Source: Helicobacter canis (GTDB lineage Bacteria; Campylobacterota; Campylobacteria; Campylobacterales; Helicobacteraceae). Taken from it: a stretch of DNA of 64,000 nt. This document shows positions 43,262 through 51,777 of the stretch, piece by piece; position 1 is the first letter of the stretch; each line of letters starts with the position of its first letter. The stretch spans positions 248,001-312,000 of the forward strand of contig NZ_VXKE01000021.1 in NCBI RefSeq assembly GCF_008693005.1, given 5' to 3'. Position numbers and translations under genes: made by a program. Below the pieces are notes generated by a model. That model had not been told where the DNA came from. It saw only the letters and a program-made list of their open reading frames with translations, and searched no databases.

Positions 43262-43267
43262 TATAAT
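43262..43267 (+). promoter_or_regulatory. -10 box of cheZ
   Basis: TATAAT in GGTGTATAATCACGCC, 34 bases before the cheZ ATG. The same GGTGTATAAT string occurs at the hisD promoter. Confidence 0.65.
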
Positions 43268-43300
43268 CACGCCATTTTTGAATCGGTGTAAGGATATGCG

Positions 43301-44002
43301 ATGACGCAAGAAGAGCTAGATGCATTGATGAGCGAGGGGGATTCTGGCTTGCAGAGTATTGATACGCCAGAATCTAGCGAAGAGCCAGCGGAAATGGCTG
43401 ATGATATTGCTGCTAAAGATGGGTTTGACCCTAGTAATTTCCGTGTCCAAGCCTCAAAGCACTGGCCCCCACCACCGCCAGATAAAGACCATAAAGTTGT
43501 CCATCAGCTTGATGATGTTACGCGCGATACAGAAGTAAAGGCTGGGGAGGTCTTTGACCAGCTTGATATTATTAGCTCAAATGCGGAAGAAATTATTAAA
43601 TCTACAAAGAAGATCAAATCCTATCTCACATCGCAGGAAGCCTTGTTTGCCAAGCTTACGGAGCATTTCCCACATGTGGAGAGCTTTAAAGGCGCGCTAG
43701 AATCTACTAGAGCAATGCTTGAGGAGATTACTTTGGTAAGCGATGGAGCGAACAACTGCTCTGATGCTATTTTGCAAGCAATGGATATTATGCAGTTTCA
43801 AGATATTAACCGCCAGCGCATTGAGCGGGTGATCAATGTTATGCGTGCTTTAGCGCAGTATATGAACTCTCTTTTTGAGAGCAAGATTGATGACAACAAG
43901 CGAGTTGCATCGGCAGTATATATCGCAGGCGATGATAATCCAAATATCGCAGATGCAGAGGATATTGAGAATTTAATTGCTTCTTTTGGGCAAAAAAAGT
44001 AG
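43301..44002 (+). CDS. cheZ: Chemotaxis phosphatase CheZ (Helicobacter type)
   Basis: A 233-residue protein matching the remote CheZ of H. pylori (HP0170). The long helix ends in MDIMQFQDINRQRIERVI; D168 and Q172 keep the D-x3-Q spacing of the E. coli CheZ active site (D143, Q147), which dephosphorylates CheY-P. The C terminus (DIENLIASFG) resembles the CheY-binding tail. The N terminus MTQEELDALM resembles the CheY-binding peptide of FliM/FliY, an unusual extra contact. A disordered, proline-rich linker (about 12-75) joins them. The next gene, a U32 peptidase, is the same as in H. pylori (HP0169). Confidence 0.85.
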   Translation: MTQEELDALMSEGDSGLQSIDTPESSEEPAEMADDIAAKDGFDPSNFRVQASKHWPPPPPDKDHKVVHQLDDVTRDTEVKAGEVFDQLDIISSNAEEIIKSTKKIKSYLTSQEALFAKLTEHFPHVESFKGALESTRAMLEEITLVSDGANNCSDAILQAMDIMQFQDINRQRIERVINVMRALAQYMNSLFESKIDDNKRVASAVYIAGDDNPNIADAEDIENLIASFGQKK

Positions 44003-44017
44003 TTTAAGCCTTTAGCG

Positions 44018-45406
44018 ATGACTGACACAATGTATCCGCCAAGCCCATCAAATCACGCGCTAGATTCTAGCTTGCCACAGCCTGTAGAATCTAAAAAAGT
44101 TCAGCTACTCTCCCCTGCTGGGAATTTGCATAAGCTAAAAATCGCCCTTGCCTATGGAGCGGACGCGGTGTATGGTGGGGTGAGCCACTTTTCACTACGC
44201 ACAAGAGCAGGAAAGGAATTTAGCTACGAAGACTTTGCCAAAGGTGTAGAATACGCCCATAAGCTAGGCAAAAAGGTGTTTGTTACTATCAATGGCTTTC
44301 CTTTTAACTCTCAACTTAAACTCCTAGAATCCCACATCGCTAAAATGGCTGATTTATCCCCTGATGCTTTCATTGTAGCAGCTCCGGGGGTGGTGAGATT
44401 AAGCAAGAAGATTGCCCCGCAAATCCCTATCCACCTATCCACTCAAGCCAATGTCCTAAATGTGCTTGATGCGGAAGTTTTCCATGAAATGGGAGTGAAG
44501 CGCATAGTTGCTGCACGCGAAATTAGCCTAAAAGACGCAATGGAGATTAAAAAGCATTTGCCGGATTTGGAGATTGAGATTTTTGTGCATGGCAGTATGT
44601 GCTTTGCCTTTTCAGGGCGGTGTCTTATCTCCGCGTTGCAAAGTGGGCGTGTGCCAAACCGCGGAAGCTGTGCGAATGACTGCCGATTTGATTATGAATA
44701 TTTTGTGCGAAATGTGGAGAACGATGAGCTTGTCAAATTTGATGGCAAGGAATTTTATGTCAAAAATCCCGATAATGGCGTGATGATGAGACTAGAAGAG
44801 GAAGAGGGCTTGGGGACACATATCTTTAACTCTAAGGATTTAAATCTTAGCGGACATATTAAGGAGATTTTAGATTCTGGGGCGATTGATGCGCTAAAGA
44901 TTGAAGGTAGGACAAAGTCAAATTATTACGCGGGGATTACCGCTAGGGCGTATCGTGCAGCCATTGATAGCTATTATAGTGGCAAGGGAGATTCTAGCTT
45001 TTATATCAATGAGCTACAAACGCTTAAAAATCGCGGCTTTACTGATGGCTACATTGTGCATCGCCCTTATGAAAAGCTCAACACTCAAAATCATCAAACT
45101 GCCATAAGTGAAGGGAGCTATCAAGTCAATGCCGAAATTGATGAAAGCGGGGAATGGGCGGTGTGTAAGCATACCATAAGAGTGGGGGAGGCAAAGGAGA
45201 TTGTTATGCCTTTTGGCACGAGTGTGGCTTGTGGCAAAAGTGATTTGGGTGAGATTTTTATAGAAAATGGTATATGGTATATGCGTTTTACTAGAATCTG
45301 CCTAGCAGACAATAAAGAGCTAGATTCTATCCATAGTGGCAATGTAAATGCCTTTAAGCTTCCTTTACCCCTGCCACCTTTTAGCTTCTTGCGCGAGAGA
45401 CTTTAG
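44018..45406 (+). CDS. U32 family peptidase-like protein (TrhP/YegQ type)
   Basis: A 462-residue U32 protein, about 40 longer than H. pylori HP0169. Conserved blocks: YGADAVYGG, EIFVHGSMCFAFSGRCLISA (part), the cysteine set in RGSCANDCR, and IEGRTKSNYY. Family members TrhP and RlhA hydroxylate tRNA or rRNA rather than cut protein, so an RNA modification role is more likely than collagenase. The first 30 residues (with LDSSLPQPVESKK) are disordered and built from the repeated word; an internal start near VQLLSPAGNLH would remove them but has no ATG. An inverted pair (45485-45508) follows. Confidence 0.88.
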   Translation: MTDTMYPPSPSNHALDSSLPQPVESKKVQLLSPAGNLHKLKIALAYGADAVYGGVSHFSLRTRAGKEFSYEDFAKGVEYAHKLGKKVFVTINGFPFNSQLKLLESHIAKMADLSPDAFIVAAPGVVRLSKKIAPQIPIHLSTQANVLNVLDAEVFHEMGVKRIVAAREISLKDAMEIKKHLPDLEIEIFVHGSMCFAFSGRCLISALQSGRVPNRGSCANDCRFDYEYFVRNVENDELVKFDGKEFYVKNPDNGVMMRLEEEEGLGTHIFNSKDLNLSGHIKEILDSGAIDALKIEGRTKSNYYAGITARAYRAAIDSYYSGKGDSSFYINELQTLKNRGFTDGYIVHRPYEKLNTQNHQTAISEGSYQVNAEIDESGEWAVCKHTIRVGEAKEIVMPFGTSVACGKSDLGEIFIENGIWYMRFTRICLADNKELDSIHSGNVNAFKLPLPLPPFSFLRERL

Positions 45407-45484
45407 GGTAGGCTTTAGGCTATTGCGCGCTTTTAGCCTTATCTAACTCTAAGCCACTGCTTGTGGCTGTGATTTGCTAGCCAC

Positions 45485-45508
45485 TAGATTCTAGCGCGTT
45501 AGAATCTA
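45485..45508. terminator. Hairpin after the U32 gene
   Basis: TAGATTCTA, GCGCGT loop, TAGAATCTA, followed by AAAAC. Exact 9-bp arms in the tandem gap before thiE, about 80 bases after the U32 stop. Confidence 0.5.
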
Positions 45509-45573
45509 AAACCCAAAGACAGAATCTAGCCTTTGCTGCAAACAAAGCTTAAAGCCCACATACAAGGACATAT

Positions 45574-46245
45574 ATGGAATCTAGCTTGCAAGGTATTTAT
45601 GCGATTTCTAATGAGCTAGCAACGCCTTATGAGATTCTGCCACTATGTGTGGAGTCCGCCCTTAGAGCAGGGGTGAAAATCTTCCAGCTGCGTGATAAAA
45701 CTCATAGTGATGAGTGGCTCTACCCTTATGCCAAAAGGCTTTTAGAGCTATGCGAGCACTATGGTGCGCTCTTTGTGCTAAATGATAGGCTAGAGCTAGC
45801 ACTAAAGCTTAATGCCAAGGCTTTACATATCGGCAAAGATGATGCTAGCTCCCCAAGCGCACTTGCTCGCATGCGTCAAAGATTTAGGGGGGTTTTGGGG
45901 GTCTCAAGCTATGGAGATTTGCAAAGAGCAAAATCCCTAGAATCTATGGGTGTGGATTATGTGGCATTTGGGGCATTTTTCCCCTCACCCACCAAGCCAA
46001 ATGCATCGCGCGCACCACTAGAGATTCTAGCGCAAGCCAAAGTCGAGCTAAAACTTCCAATTTGCGCTATTGGTGGAATTAGCACTAATAATATCAATCT
46101 GCTAAAAATAGCTGATATGCACGCTGTGATAAGCTCTCTATGGGGTGGCGGTTTGCTAGATTCTAGCTCCAAAGGCTTGCAATCCTACCTAGAATCTATC
46201 GCGCATAATGTCAAGGCATTGCAAAACGCGCTAGGCTATCGCTAG
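45574..46245 (+). CDS. thiE: Thiamine-phosphate synthase
   Basis: A 223-residue TIM-barrel enzyme. QLRDKTHSD and LNDRLELALKLNAKALHIGKDD (parts) are the pyrophosphate and magnesium sites, the DYVAFGAFFPSPTKP segment is the thiazole-phosphate loop, and AIGGISTNNI closes the barrel. It couples HMP-PP and thiazole phosphate to thiamine phosphate. AAGGACA precedes the ATG. No other thi gene is near. Residues after 190 carry LDSSSKG from the repeated word. The DUF455 gene follows after five bases. Confidence 0.93.
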   Translation: MESSLQGIYAISNELATPYEILPLCVESALRAGVKIFQLRDKTHSDEWLYPYAKRLLELCEHYGALFVLNDRLELALKLNAKALHIGKDDASSPSALARMRQRFRGVLGVSSYGDLQRAKSLESMGVDYVAFGAFFPSPTKPNASRAPLEILAQAKVELKLPICAIGGISTNNINLLKIADMHAVISSLWGGGLLDSSSKGLQSYLESIAHNVKALQNALGYR

Positions 46246-46250
46246 CGATT

Positions 46251-47270
46251 ATGGCTGAAGGATTGGGTGTGCAGGAGTTTTTCACTAGGCTAGGGCTGGT
46301 GCTAGCTACTAAAGATATGCGATCAAAGCATTTGCTGTTTTTGGATTTGTATGAAGACTTCTTATCTCATAGGCTGGCAATTGCACACGACTTGCCCTTA
46401 GAATCTATCGCACCCTATACACACGCTCCCATAAAGCCCGCACGCCACATTAAGCAAGGCAAGCTAGAATCTAGCAGCGGCTTTGCTAGGGCACTACACG
46501 CAATCACCCACATAGAATATAGCGCAGTAACGCTAGCCCTAGATTCTGCTTATAGGTTTCGTCATTTGCCTTATGAGTATTATGCAGATTGGCTAGAAGT
46601 GGCAGAAGAAGAGTTTAGGCACTTTTTTCTCCTAGATGGTTTGCTTGGAGAGCTTGGGGTGCAGTATGGGGACTTTGCTGTGCATAGTAATCTCTACACC
46701 GCAAGCCTTGAGACTAATGTAAGCTTGCTCTATCGTATGGGGGTGGTGCATAGGGGGCTTGAAGCGCGCGGGCTTGATGCCAACCCTTTTGTCTTGCGCA
46801 AGTTTGCTGCCTCTAAGCACCCAATGTTTGGTAAAATCGATGAAGTTTTGCAATGTATCTTGCGCGATGAAATAGGGCATGTAAGCAAGGGTGATCGCTG
46901 GTGGAAATTCGCGCTTTGTAGCTGTGGTGTTTCATCTCATCAAGCTATGCAATCTACTTTGCCAGTGCGTGTAGTAGAATCTATACAAGCTGATGTGCAA
47001 GCACTTTTGCGCTATGGGCAGCTAGATTCTAGGGTAAGCAAGCTATGGGAAGAGCTTGCACTCACACAAGAGCAAGAGGATAGGGAAGGGCGCACTCAAG
47101 TAGCTGGCGATATGGGTGAGCAAGTGTTTTTGGCATTGTGCGCAAAATTTGCAAGCTTTAATCTATGTGGCAAAATCCCCAACACCAAGGCGCGATTGCA
47201 GTGTGGCTTTAGTGAGCGTGAGATTAGGCAGCTGGAGAGATTCTATGCTTTGCAAAAAGCTAGAATCTAG
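46251..47270 (+). CDS. DUF455 ferritin-like protein
   Basis: A 339-residue all-helical protein. The diiron-type carboxylates are in HIEYSAVTLALDSAYRF (part), EVAEEEFRHFFLL and the last helix ILRDEIGHVSKGDRWW, which match the DUF455 branch of ferritin-like proteins (MiaE-related). Oxidation of a tRNA or small-molecule substrate is plausible but unproven. The last codons GCTAGAATCTAG end the gene with the repeated word. AAGG is weak at the start; the ATG follows thiE by five bases, so it is probably translationally coupled. Confidence 0.82.
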   Translation: MAEGLGVQEFFTRLGLVLATKDMRSKHLLFLDLYEDFLSHRLAIAHDLPLESIAPYTHAPIKPARHIKQGKLESSSGFARALHAITHIEYSAVTLALDSAYRFRHLPYEYYADWLEVAEEEFRHFFLLDGLLGELGVQYGDFAVHSNLYTASLETNVSLLYRMGVVHRGLEARGLDANPFVLRKFAASKHPMFGKIDEVLQCILRDEIGHVSKGDRWWKFALCSCGVSSHQAMQSTLPVRVVESIQADVQALLRYGQLDSRVSKLWEELALTQEQEDREGRTQVAGDMGEQVFLALCAKFASFNLCGKIPNTKARLQCGFSEREIRQLERFYALQKARI

Positions 47271-47428
47271 CTTATATATAAAGGCTCTTTACCTGCTAGA
47301 ATCTAGGGAGAAAAGCTCACAGCTAGGGCGTAGCGAGTGTTTGGAGCTAGGATTTTGCTTATCCCAAATACACAAAAGTTAAGATTCTATTAAACTTTTT
47401 CGGTTTAAAATCCTAGTTTCATTTAAGC

Positions 47429-47434
47429 CATAAT
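47429..47434 (+). promoter_or_regulatory. -10 box of the nuo operon
   Basis: CATAAT, 46 bases upstream of the nuoA ATG. No clear -35. The 209-base gap before nuoA also holds two direct copies of the repeated word and nothing else recognised. Confidence 0.4.
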
Positions 47435-47479
47435 AAATGCCCTGATGCATTACTCAACTATCTCGATATAAGGAGCAAT

Positions 47480-47989
47480 ATGCCTACCATAGATTCTGTA
47501 GATTCTTGGGCACTTGATGCTGCGCCGCCAGTGCAAGAGTATGCACCAGAGTTTGTGCGAGTGCAAGATCTTGCTAGCACACAAGCTTCATTGATATTTG
47601 CTGATCACGCGTATTTTGGGGTATTTGTTTTATTTATATTAAGCTTTGTTGCATTTAACTATACGCTTAAAATCCAGCGATTCATCTCGCGCAAACTCGC
47701 TAAAAGAAACAATGAAAAGCTCAAAATGGCACCTTATGAGTGCGGACCTGTGCCAATCAAGCAGCCAGCTAAGATTTCTCACCATTTTTTCATCATCGCA
47801 CTCTTATTTGTGCTGTTTGATATTGAAGTGGTGTTTATGATCCCTTGGGCTGTGGTGTATAAGAGCTTTGTCGCAAGTAATATGGGGCTGTTTGTGCTTA
47901 TTGAGATGGTAAGCTTTGTGCTGCTGCTTGTTGTGGGGCTGATTTATGCGTGGAAGAAGGGAGCGTTGCGATGGCAGAATATGGAGTAA
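47480..47989 (+). CDS. nuoA: NADH-quinone oxidoreductase subunit A
   Basis: A 169-residue NuoA with three membrane helices. It is longer than the usual 120-135 because of a 40-residue acidic N-terminal extension. The YECGPVPI loop and the [10 protein letters not shown] helix identify the subunit. It forms the junction between the hydrophilic and membrane arms of complex I. First gene of a 14-gene operon; AAGGAG precedes the ATG. The stop overlaps nuoB by 19 bases. Confidence 0.93.
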   Translation: MPTIDSVDSWALDAAPPVQEYAPEFVRVQDLASTQASLIFADHAYFGVFVLFILSFVAFNYTLKIQRFISRKLAKRNNEKLKMAPYECGPVPIKQPAKISHHFFIIALLFVLFDIEVVFMIPWAVVYKSFVASNMGLFVLIEMVSFVLLLVVGLIYAWKKGALRWQNME

Positions 47990-48477
47990 AAGACTTGCAA
48001 GCTATGGGTGTGCCTGTCGCGCTTGGCACATTGGATAAGCTGCTAAATTGGGGGCGGAGCAACTCGCTTTGGCCTATGACTTATGGGCTGGCTTGCTGCG
48101 CGATAGAAATGATGGCAACAGGAGGAAGTCGCTTCGACTTTGACCGCTTTGGGACGATTTTCCGCGCCTCTCCTAGGCAGAGTGATGTGATGATTATCGC
48201 GGGCACTTTGACGAAAAAGCACGCAGAATTTACGCGTCGTTTGTATGATCAAATGCCAGAGCCAAAATGGGTGATTTCTATGGGGAGTTGCGCAAATACG
48301 GGGGGTATGTTTAATACCTACTCTACCGTGCAGGGGGTGGATAGGATTATCCCTGTGGATATTTATCTGCCCGGTTGCGCACCTCGCCCAGAGACTTTGC
48401 AATACGCGCTTTTAGTCTTGCAGCGTAAAATCCGCTCTAGCAAAGCACTGCCACCAAAGGCAAAGCGGATTATATAG
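47971..48477 (+). CDS. nuoB: NADH-quinone oxidoreductase subunit B
   Basis: A 168-residue subunit carrying the N2 [4Fe-4S] cluster with ligands in [16 protein letters not shown] and [10 protein letters not shown]2 passes electrons to quinone. The start is ATG 47971 with AAGGGAG upstream; the longer frame from 47950 is not needed. The start lies inside the end of nuoA. Confidence 0.95.
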   Translation: MAEYGVKDLQAMGVPVALGTLDKLLNWGRSNSLWPMTYGLACCAIEMMATGGSRFDFDRFGTIFRASPRQSDVMIIAGTLTKKHAEFTRRLYDQMPEPKWVISMGSCANTGGMFNTYSTVQGVDRIIPVDIYLPGCAPRPETLQYALLVLQRKIRSSKALPPKAKRII

Positions 48478-48506
48478 GCTAGATTTTAGAGAATTAAGGA
48501 GAGAAT

Positions 48507-49352
48507 ATGTCTAGTGAAAACACCCAAAATGCCCAGCAGAATTATGACTATCTCCTACCATCTGCTACCCATTGCGCTGCGGGCTTTGCACACATTGATG
48601 TGCAAAGAAAAGCCACGCATACGCCTAGATTCTACCAGCCTATAGAGACGCTGAAGCTGCCTATACAGGGGAGCGCGTGGGAAGTGATTTATAATCATCT
48701 TGCTTATGGATTTGCTATTGATAGGGCATATATCGAGCTTGGGATAGCAGTGATCTGGGTGCGTAAAGATGATATTGTAGGGGTGCTAGCAAAGCTTAAA
48801 AGCTTAGGCTATGAAGTGCTTAGTGAAATGAGCGCGGTAGATATGCTAGCTAAAGACAATCGCTTTGAGATGTTCTACCAGCTGCATTCTGTGCAAGAGG
48901 GCTTTAGCGATAAGCGGCGCGTGCGCGTGAAGTGCTATCTTGGTGAAAATGAGCAAATAGACTCTGTTTCCTCGATTTTTTCGCTTGCTTTGTGGAGTGA
49001 GCGAGAGGCGTATGATATGCTTGGGATAAGGTTTGTCAATCACCCCAATCTTACTCGCCTGCTTATGCCAAAAGACTGGGTTGGACACCCTCTGCGCCGC
49101 TCTTATCCCTTACAAGGTGATGAATATGCCGCGTGGTATGAGATTGATAAAATCTTTGGTAAGGAGTATCGAGAAGTGGTGGGAGCAGAGCAGCGCGATA
49201 GTGCGCGCGTGGATCCTAATGATGGGCGCAGCTTCTCTAAGCTTGATGCAATTGGAGAGGAGGGCGATGGGCTATATATGGACGCTTCTAAAGCTCTTTT
49301 TGTCAAAGACATTGCTAGGGCGAAGAAAACTCGCCTTGAAAGAAGGAAATAA
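48507..49352 (+). CDS. nuoC: NADH-quinone oxidoreductase subunit C
   Basis: A 281-residue NuoC. The family core [42 protein letters not shown] (parts) is clear. It has an extra N-terminal region of about 60 residues (to [14 protein letters not shown]) and a C-terminal tail. It is a structural subunit of the peripheral arm next to NuoD, and is encoded separately from it, as in Campylobacterota. AAGGAG precedes the ATG; the stop overlaps the nuoD ATG (TAATG). Confidence 0.92.
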   Translation: MSSENTQNAQQNYDYLLPSATHCAAGFAHIDVQRKATHTPRFYQPIETLKLPIQGSAWEVIYNHLAYGFAIDRAYIELGIAVIWVRKDDIVGVLAKLKSLGYEVLSEMSAVDMLAKDNRFEMFYQLHSVQEGFSDKRRVRVKCYLGENEQIDSVSSIFSLALWSEREAYDMLGIRFVNHPNLTRLLMPKDWVGHPLRRSYPLQGDEYAAWYEIDKIFGKEYREVVGAEQRDSARVDPNDGRSFSKLDAIGEEGDGLYMDASKALFVKDIARAKKTRLERRK

Positions 49353-50596
49353 TGGGACAAAACTACACGCGTTTAAAACCGCAGTTTGAAAACATACATT
49401 TTGAGCGCGATGACAATACAATGGTGCTAAACTTTGGACCGCAGCACCCATCAACGCACGGGCAGCTACGATTGGTGCTTGAGCTAGATGGCGAGAGGGT
49501 CAAAAGAGCTACTCCAGAGATTGGCTACTTGCATAGGGGTATAGAAAAGCTTGCAGAAAATATGATCTATAACGAGTTTATGCCTACAACTGATAGGCTT
49601 GATTATATTTCTGCCATTGGGAACAACTATGCTTTCGCGCTTGGTGTGGAGCGACTGCTTGGCATACAAGCCCCACGAAAAGCCCAAGTGATACGCACGA
49701 CACTCTTAGAGCTTAATCGCATCATCTCTCATATCTTTTTCATCGCTGTGCATGCTATGGATGTAGGCGCATTGTCGATGTTTTTATACGCGTTTAAGAC
49801 GCGTGAGTATGGACTAGATTTGATAGAGGATTATTGCGGGGCTAGGCTTACGCATAATGCCATTCGCATAGGCGGTGTCCCACTAGATTTTCCAAGTGGC
49901 TGGCTGGAGAGTTTGGAGCAATTTTTACAAGAAGCGAGCAAAAGTGTGGATTTGTTTGAGGGCTTGCTTGATGAAAATCGCATTTGGAGAATGCGCCTTG
50001 AAGGCGTTGGAGCGATCTCTCAAGAGATGGCGAAGTCGTGGGGGCTTAGCGGGATTATGCTGCGCGCCACAGGTATTGCCTATGATATTCGTAAAGAAGA
50101 GCCTTATGAGCTCTATAATGAGCTAGATTTCTCTGTGCCTATTGGGCATTATGGGGATAGTTATGACCGCTACAGGCTTTATATGCTTGAAATTAGAGAG
50201 TCCATTAAGCTACTGCGCCAGCTTATCGCACTCTATCCAAGCAGTAATACTACTAGCACAGGAGATGAGCTTATGGTGCGCGCGCCAGAGTATATCTCCG
50301 CACCAAAAGAAGAGATAATGACACAAAATTACTCGCTTATGCAGCATTTTGTGCTAGTTACTCAAGGTATGCGTCCGCCAAAGGGTGAAGTTTATACGCC
50401 TACAGAGTCCCCGCGTGGTGAGCTTGGGTTTTTTATCCACTCGCTTGGGGAGGCATACCCCCAGAGAATGAAAATCAAAACTCCAAGTTTTGCACATACA
50501 GCGATTTTGCAAGAAATGCTTACAGGTGCATATATCGCTGATATTGTTACGATTGTAGGCTCGTGCAATGCGATTTTTGGCGAGGTGGATCGATGA
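49352..50596 (+). CDS. nuoD: NADH-quinone oxidoreductase subunit D
   Basis: A 414-residue subunit forming the quinone chamber with NuoB. It has the hallmark [21 protein letters not shown] (part), [12 protein letters not shown] and the C-terminal [10 protein letters not shown]...[12 protein letters not shown] end. Length fits the family. It overlaps nuoC by one base. A gap of 46 bases follows before the NuoE-like gene. Confidence 0.96.
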   Translation: MGQNYTRLKPQFENIHFERDDNTMVLNFGPQHPSTHGQLRLVLELDGERVKRATPEIGYLHRGIEKLAENMIYNEFMPTTDRLDYISAIGNNYAFALGVERLLGIQAPRKAQVIRTTLLELNRIISHIFFIAVHAMDVGALSMFLYAFKTREYGLDLIEDYCGARLTHNAIRIGGVPLDFPSGWLESLEQFLQEASKSVDLFEGLLDENRIWRMRLEGVGAISQEMAKSWGLSGIMLRATGIAYDIRKEEPYELYNELDFSVPIGHYGDSYDRYRLYMLEIRESIKLLRQLIALYPSSNTTSTGDELMVRAPEYISAPKEEIMTQNYSLMQHFVLVTQGMRPPKGEVYTPTESPRGELGFFIHSLGEAYPQRMKIKTPSFAHTAILQEMLTGAYIADIVTIVGSCNAIFGEVDR

Positions 50597-50642
50597 GCCT
50601 ACAAATCTCTTGCACAAACACGAAGCAAAGGGGCGGTAGATT

Positions 50643-50945
50643 ATGAAGCGATTTGACTTGCGGCATTTGCATAATGACTTTTATGCGCGTATGGGAGAGT
50701 TGATTAACACGGAGCTAGCGCAAGGTGAGGTGGGGATATTTCTCTTTGAGATTGATGATTTTTCTAATGTCGCCAAAAGTGCCGAGTTTGTCAGCTCTAA
50801 AGGCTATGAAGTGATGAATTCTGTGCGGTTTAATCATAGGGATTGGACACTTGTGGTGCGCAAGAGTCCGCCCAAACTAGAATCCACTTTGCAAAAAGAG
50901 TCGCAATCACCTACACAAGAGAGCGCAAAGGCAGGCGATGAATAA
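50643..50945 (+). CDS. NuoE-position subunit (HP1264-like)
   Basis: A 100-residue protein in the place of nuoE. It has no cysteine motif for the usual [2Fe-2S] cluster. The sequence FLFEIDDFSNVAKSAEFVSSKGYEVMNSVRFNHRDWTLVV (parts) is like the Helicobacter HP1264 family, which replaces NuoE in Campylobacterota complex I. The tail (residues 75-100) is disordered and charged. Its last codons overlap the next start (ATGAATAA). Confidence 0.8.
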   Translation: MKRFDLRHLHNDFYARMGELINTELAQGEVGIFLFEIDDFSNVAKSAEFVSSKGYEVMNSVRFNHRDWTLVVRKSPPKLESTLQKESQSPTQESAKAGDE

Positions 50946-51777
50946 TCTAGCAGCCAATCAAGCATTTTCTCAAAGTGATGCCATTTTAGTGCTGGGTGCT
51001 GGAGCGTTTGAGTTTAGGGCATTGATGGATAGTCTAGGCGACTTAGGTCAGCCTGTGCAGCAGTCTATTTTGTGTCTGCACCCCTTTGTGGATTCTCGTA
51101 GCACAGGCATAGAGCAATACCAGTATGAAGTAGGAGCAGAGCTAGGGGTCATCACGCTTTTACTTGCTGCCTTTGCTAGTGTAAATAGTCAGTTTCCTAC
51201 CATAGTTATGGAGTTTGTCAAAGATTTAGATATTGGGCATATCGCTTCAGAATCTGCGCTTGCCGAAGAAGAGCTAGCAACCATAGCTCAAGCTTTGCAG
51301 CAGGCGCAATCGCCAGTGATTTTTATAGGGGAGAGCTTTTTGTGCCATAAGTATGCGCAGCTTATTTGTAAAATCATTGCAACTATTGAGATGTATTCCA
51401 AGGTAGTCTTTATCCCATCTCTAGCAAGCATTGCGCAGTATCAAAAGCTAGATTCTAGTGATGTAGTGCAAATACTTCAAGCCCTTAGCAATATCCCAGA
51501 ATCTAATGGCGCATTTGTCTATCTTAGCCCATTTGATGAAGAAAATTTAGCAAGTCCGGTGCTCTATGCCACAAAGACATTTTTACGCCTATCGCATTTA
51601 GAGCAGAGCGCGCAAGCTAGGCTTATAGTGGATTGCGCTGAAGTGGATTGCGCGATTAGGCAGGTGGAGTATCTAAAAGGTGCTGCAGCTGTGCTTAAGG
51701 GCTGGCATACTCAAGGGGAGAGATTTTATCCTTTTATCACGGCGCAATTTGCACAAAATGGGGGCTATAATGGCTAA
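50938..51777 (+). CDS. NuoF-position subunit (HP1265-like)
   Basis: A 279-residue protein in the place of nuoF. It lacks the FMN/NADH-binding GRGGAGFP motif and the cluster cysteines of NuoF. The body looks like a Rossmann or NuoG-like alpha/beta domain (IGHIASESALAEEELATIAQAL; LSNIPESNGAFVYL). It matches H. pylori HP1265. Complex I therefore cannot take NADH by the classical module; a flavodoxin or ferredoxin donor is known for Campylobacter. It overlaps nuoG by eight bases. Confidence 0.8.
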   Translation: MNNLAANQAFSQSDAILVLGAGAFEFRALMDSLGDLGQPVQQSILCLHPFVDSRSTGIEQYQYEVGAELGVITLLLAAFASVNSQFPTIVMEFVKDLDIGHIASESALAEEELATIAQALQQAQSPVIFIGESFLCHKYAQLICKIIATIEMYSKVVFIPSLASIAQYQKLDSSDVVQILQALSNIPESNGAFVYLSPFDEENLASPVLYATKTFLRLSHLEQSAQARLIVDCAEVDCAIRQVEYLKGAAAVLKGWHTQGERFYPFITAQFAQNGGYNG

